In this document: piece by piece, positions 63,231 to 64,000 of the stretch
Layout of the letters: every line of letters starts with the position of its first letter
Position numbering within the stretch: position 1 is the first letter of the stretch
Assembly: GCF_002245535.1 (NCBI RefSeq)
Contig: NZ_NKCN01000024.1
Location: 1-64,000 of the forward strand
Length of the DNA stretch: 64,000 nt
Source of the DNA: Mycobacterium lehmannii
GTDB taxonomy: Bacteria; Actinomycetota; Actinomycetes; Mycobacteriales; Mycobacteriaceae
Direction: 5' to 3'
Translations under genes and position numbers: made by a program
Notes under the pieces: generated by a model
What the model saw: only the letters and a program-made list of their open reading frames with translations
Database searches by the model: none
What the model was told of the DNA's origin: nothing

Positions 63231-63858
63231 GAAGCTGGTCAAGCGCCTCCTCGAGCAGGTGGGCACGACCTACGCCGAAGACGCCGGTATCCGGTTGGCG
63301 GACAAGCCGATGCCGCTCTTTCAGCTGCTGATCCTGTGCATGCTGTCGAGCAAACCGATCGATGCCTCGATCGCGGTCGAAGCCGCGCGGGAGTTGTTCC
63401 GCGCGGGTCTGCGCACCCCCAAGGCCGTCCTCGACGCCGACCGCGCCGAGATGATCCGCGCCTTCGGCCGTGCTCACTACGTTCGGTACGACGAAAGCTC
63501 GGCGACCAGGCTCACCGATATCGCCAAGGCCGTCGTCGACGAATACGGCGGAGACCTACGCAATCTCGATGGGACCGAGGACCACGACGCCACCGCGCTG
63601 ACGCGTTCGCTCAAGGGGTTCAAGGGAATCGGCGACACCGGCGCCGCCATCTTCCTGCGTGAGGTTCAGGACACCTGGACATGGATCCGTCCGTACTTCG
63701 ACGCGCGCGCCAGCAGCGCTGCGCGCAACCTCGGATTACCAAGTGACAGCGACGAGCTCGCCGCGCTGGCGCCGCGCAAGTGTGCAAAGCTCGCCGCCGC
63801 CTTGGTCAAGGTGTCGCTCGACGACGACCTGCGCGAAGACGTAACGGCACAGGAATGA
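63211..63858 (+). CDS. HhH-GPD-like DNA glycosylase/endonuclease III-related protein
   Basis: A 215-aa helical protein. LADKPMPLFQLLILCMLSSKPIDASIAVEAARELF resembles the endonuclease III N-terminal core, and SLKGFKGIGDTGAAIFLREVQDTW is a helix-hairpin-helix (LKGFKGIGDTGA) where the usual catalytic Lys of true glycosylases is not evident. The Asp-containing DTWTWIRPYFDAR may replace it. No Fe-S cysteines. It may bind damaged DNA. GTG 63211 gives the shorter, family-like N-terminus. Confidence 0.7.
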   Translation: MDAAARKKLVKRLLEQVGTTYAEDAGIRLADKPMPLFQLLILCMLSSKPIDASIAVEAARELFRAGLRTPKAVLDADRAEMIRAFGRAHYVRYDESSATRLTDIAKAVVDEYGGDLRNLDGTEDHDATALTRSLKGFKGIGDTGAAIFLREVQDTWTWIRPYFDARASSAARNLGLPSDSDELAALAPRKCAKLAAALVKVSLDDDLREDVTAQE

Positions 63859-63862
63859 TGCG

Positions 63863-64000
63863 ATGGTGATCCGGATCGGCACCTCCGGGTGGTCATATGA
63901 CCATTGGAAGGACGTCCTGTACCCGGCGGGACTCCCGACGGCCAATCGGCTGGCCCGCTACGTCGAGGAGTTCGACACCGTCGAACTGAACGCCAGCTTC
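63863..64000 (+). CDS. DUF72 family protein (partial, N-terminus)
   Basis: The first 46 residues, MVIRIGTSGWSYDHWKDVLYP, then LPTANRLARYVEEFDTVELNASF, are the signature of DUF72 (YecE-like) TIM-barrel proteins of unknown function. The gene runs off the end of the window. It starts 4 bp after the HhH gene and so is in the same operon. Confidence 0.9.
   Translation, partial: MVIRIGTSGWSYDHWKDVLYPAGLPTANRLARYVEEFDTVELNASF

Overview
The window is GC-rich, densely coding chromosomal DNA from a mycobacterium, most likely a fast-growing Mycolicibacterium of the M. smegmatis type. Lineage markers visible in the sequence are an antigen 85 mycolyltransferase, a cyclopropane/mycolate-modifying methyltransferase, CYP125- and CYP124-type P450s, an LpqH-type lipoprotein, an Ldt-type L,D-transpeptidase, F420/LLM enzymes and a Lon protease (M. 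tuberculosis lacks lon). From memory, bfrA, the DHA2 exporter, glnA3, a 147-aa PPOX protein, a DUF1810 protein, lldD2, the nitronate-monooxygenase-like gene and cinA correspond to genes scattered through M. tuberculosis Rv1872c-Rv1901. This is therefore a conserved chromosomal block with many lineage-specific insertions. I found no rRNA, tRNA, CRISPR, insertion sequence or prophage.

Layout. 1-8 kb: end of a Pro-rich protein, yaaA, a secreted protein, an acyl-CoA synthetase, a double-hotdog protein, an alpha/beta hydrolase, cinA and a thioesterase. 8-13 kb: a sterol-flavoured block (3alpha/20beta-HSD-like SDR, a dehydrogenase, a HAD-IB hydrolase, a frameshifted VOC gene, a nitronate monooxygenase-like gene) with two perfect KstR-type operators. 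13-20 kb: a TetR regulator with a divergent pair, a secreted Ala/Pro-rich protein, a CYP125-family P450, an XRE regulator, a lipoprotein, a frameshifted FadR/GntR regulator and a fatty acid/sterol hydroxylase. 20-30 kb: envelope and transport genes (L,D-transpeptidase, DUF7159 protein, POT and MFS transporters, dehydratase, mycolic acid methyltransferase). 30-46 kb: LLM oxidoreductase, SRPBCC protein, esterase, CYP124, a Rv2629-like baeRF protein, a Tat-lipoprotein hydrolase, an amidohydrolase, glnA3, a CMD protein, an exporter and bacterioferritin. 46-51 kb: bfd, then a six-gene minus-strand run of nitrile-hydratase/thiocyanate-hydrolase-type beta, alpha and accessory genes, an EthD protein, a PPOX protein and an enoyl-CoA hydratase. 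51-64 kb: FUSC membrane protein, a thioesterase, a TPR protein, a deaminase plus GH13 pair, lldD2, antigen 85, lon with an HspR-type HAIR operator, and DNA-related small genes.

The strongest higher-order signal is regulatory. Four perfect matches to the KstR consensus TnnAACnnGTTnnA, plus one near match before the CYP125 gene, tie five separate loci to sterol/lipid catabolism. Other points of note are the nitrile-hydratase-type operon, a 55-bp intergenic repeat in three copies, a HAIR element at lon, and two genes broken by a single indel (VOC and FadR-type regulator).
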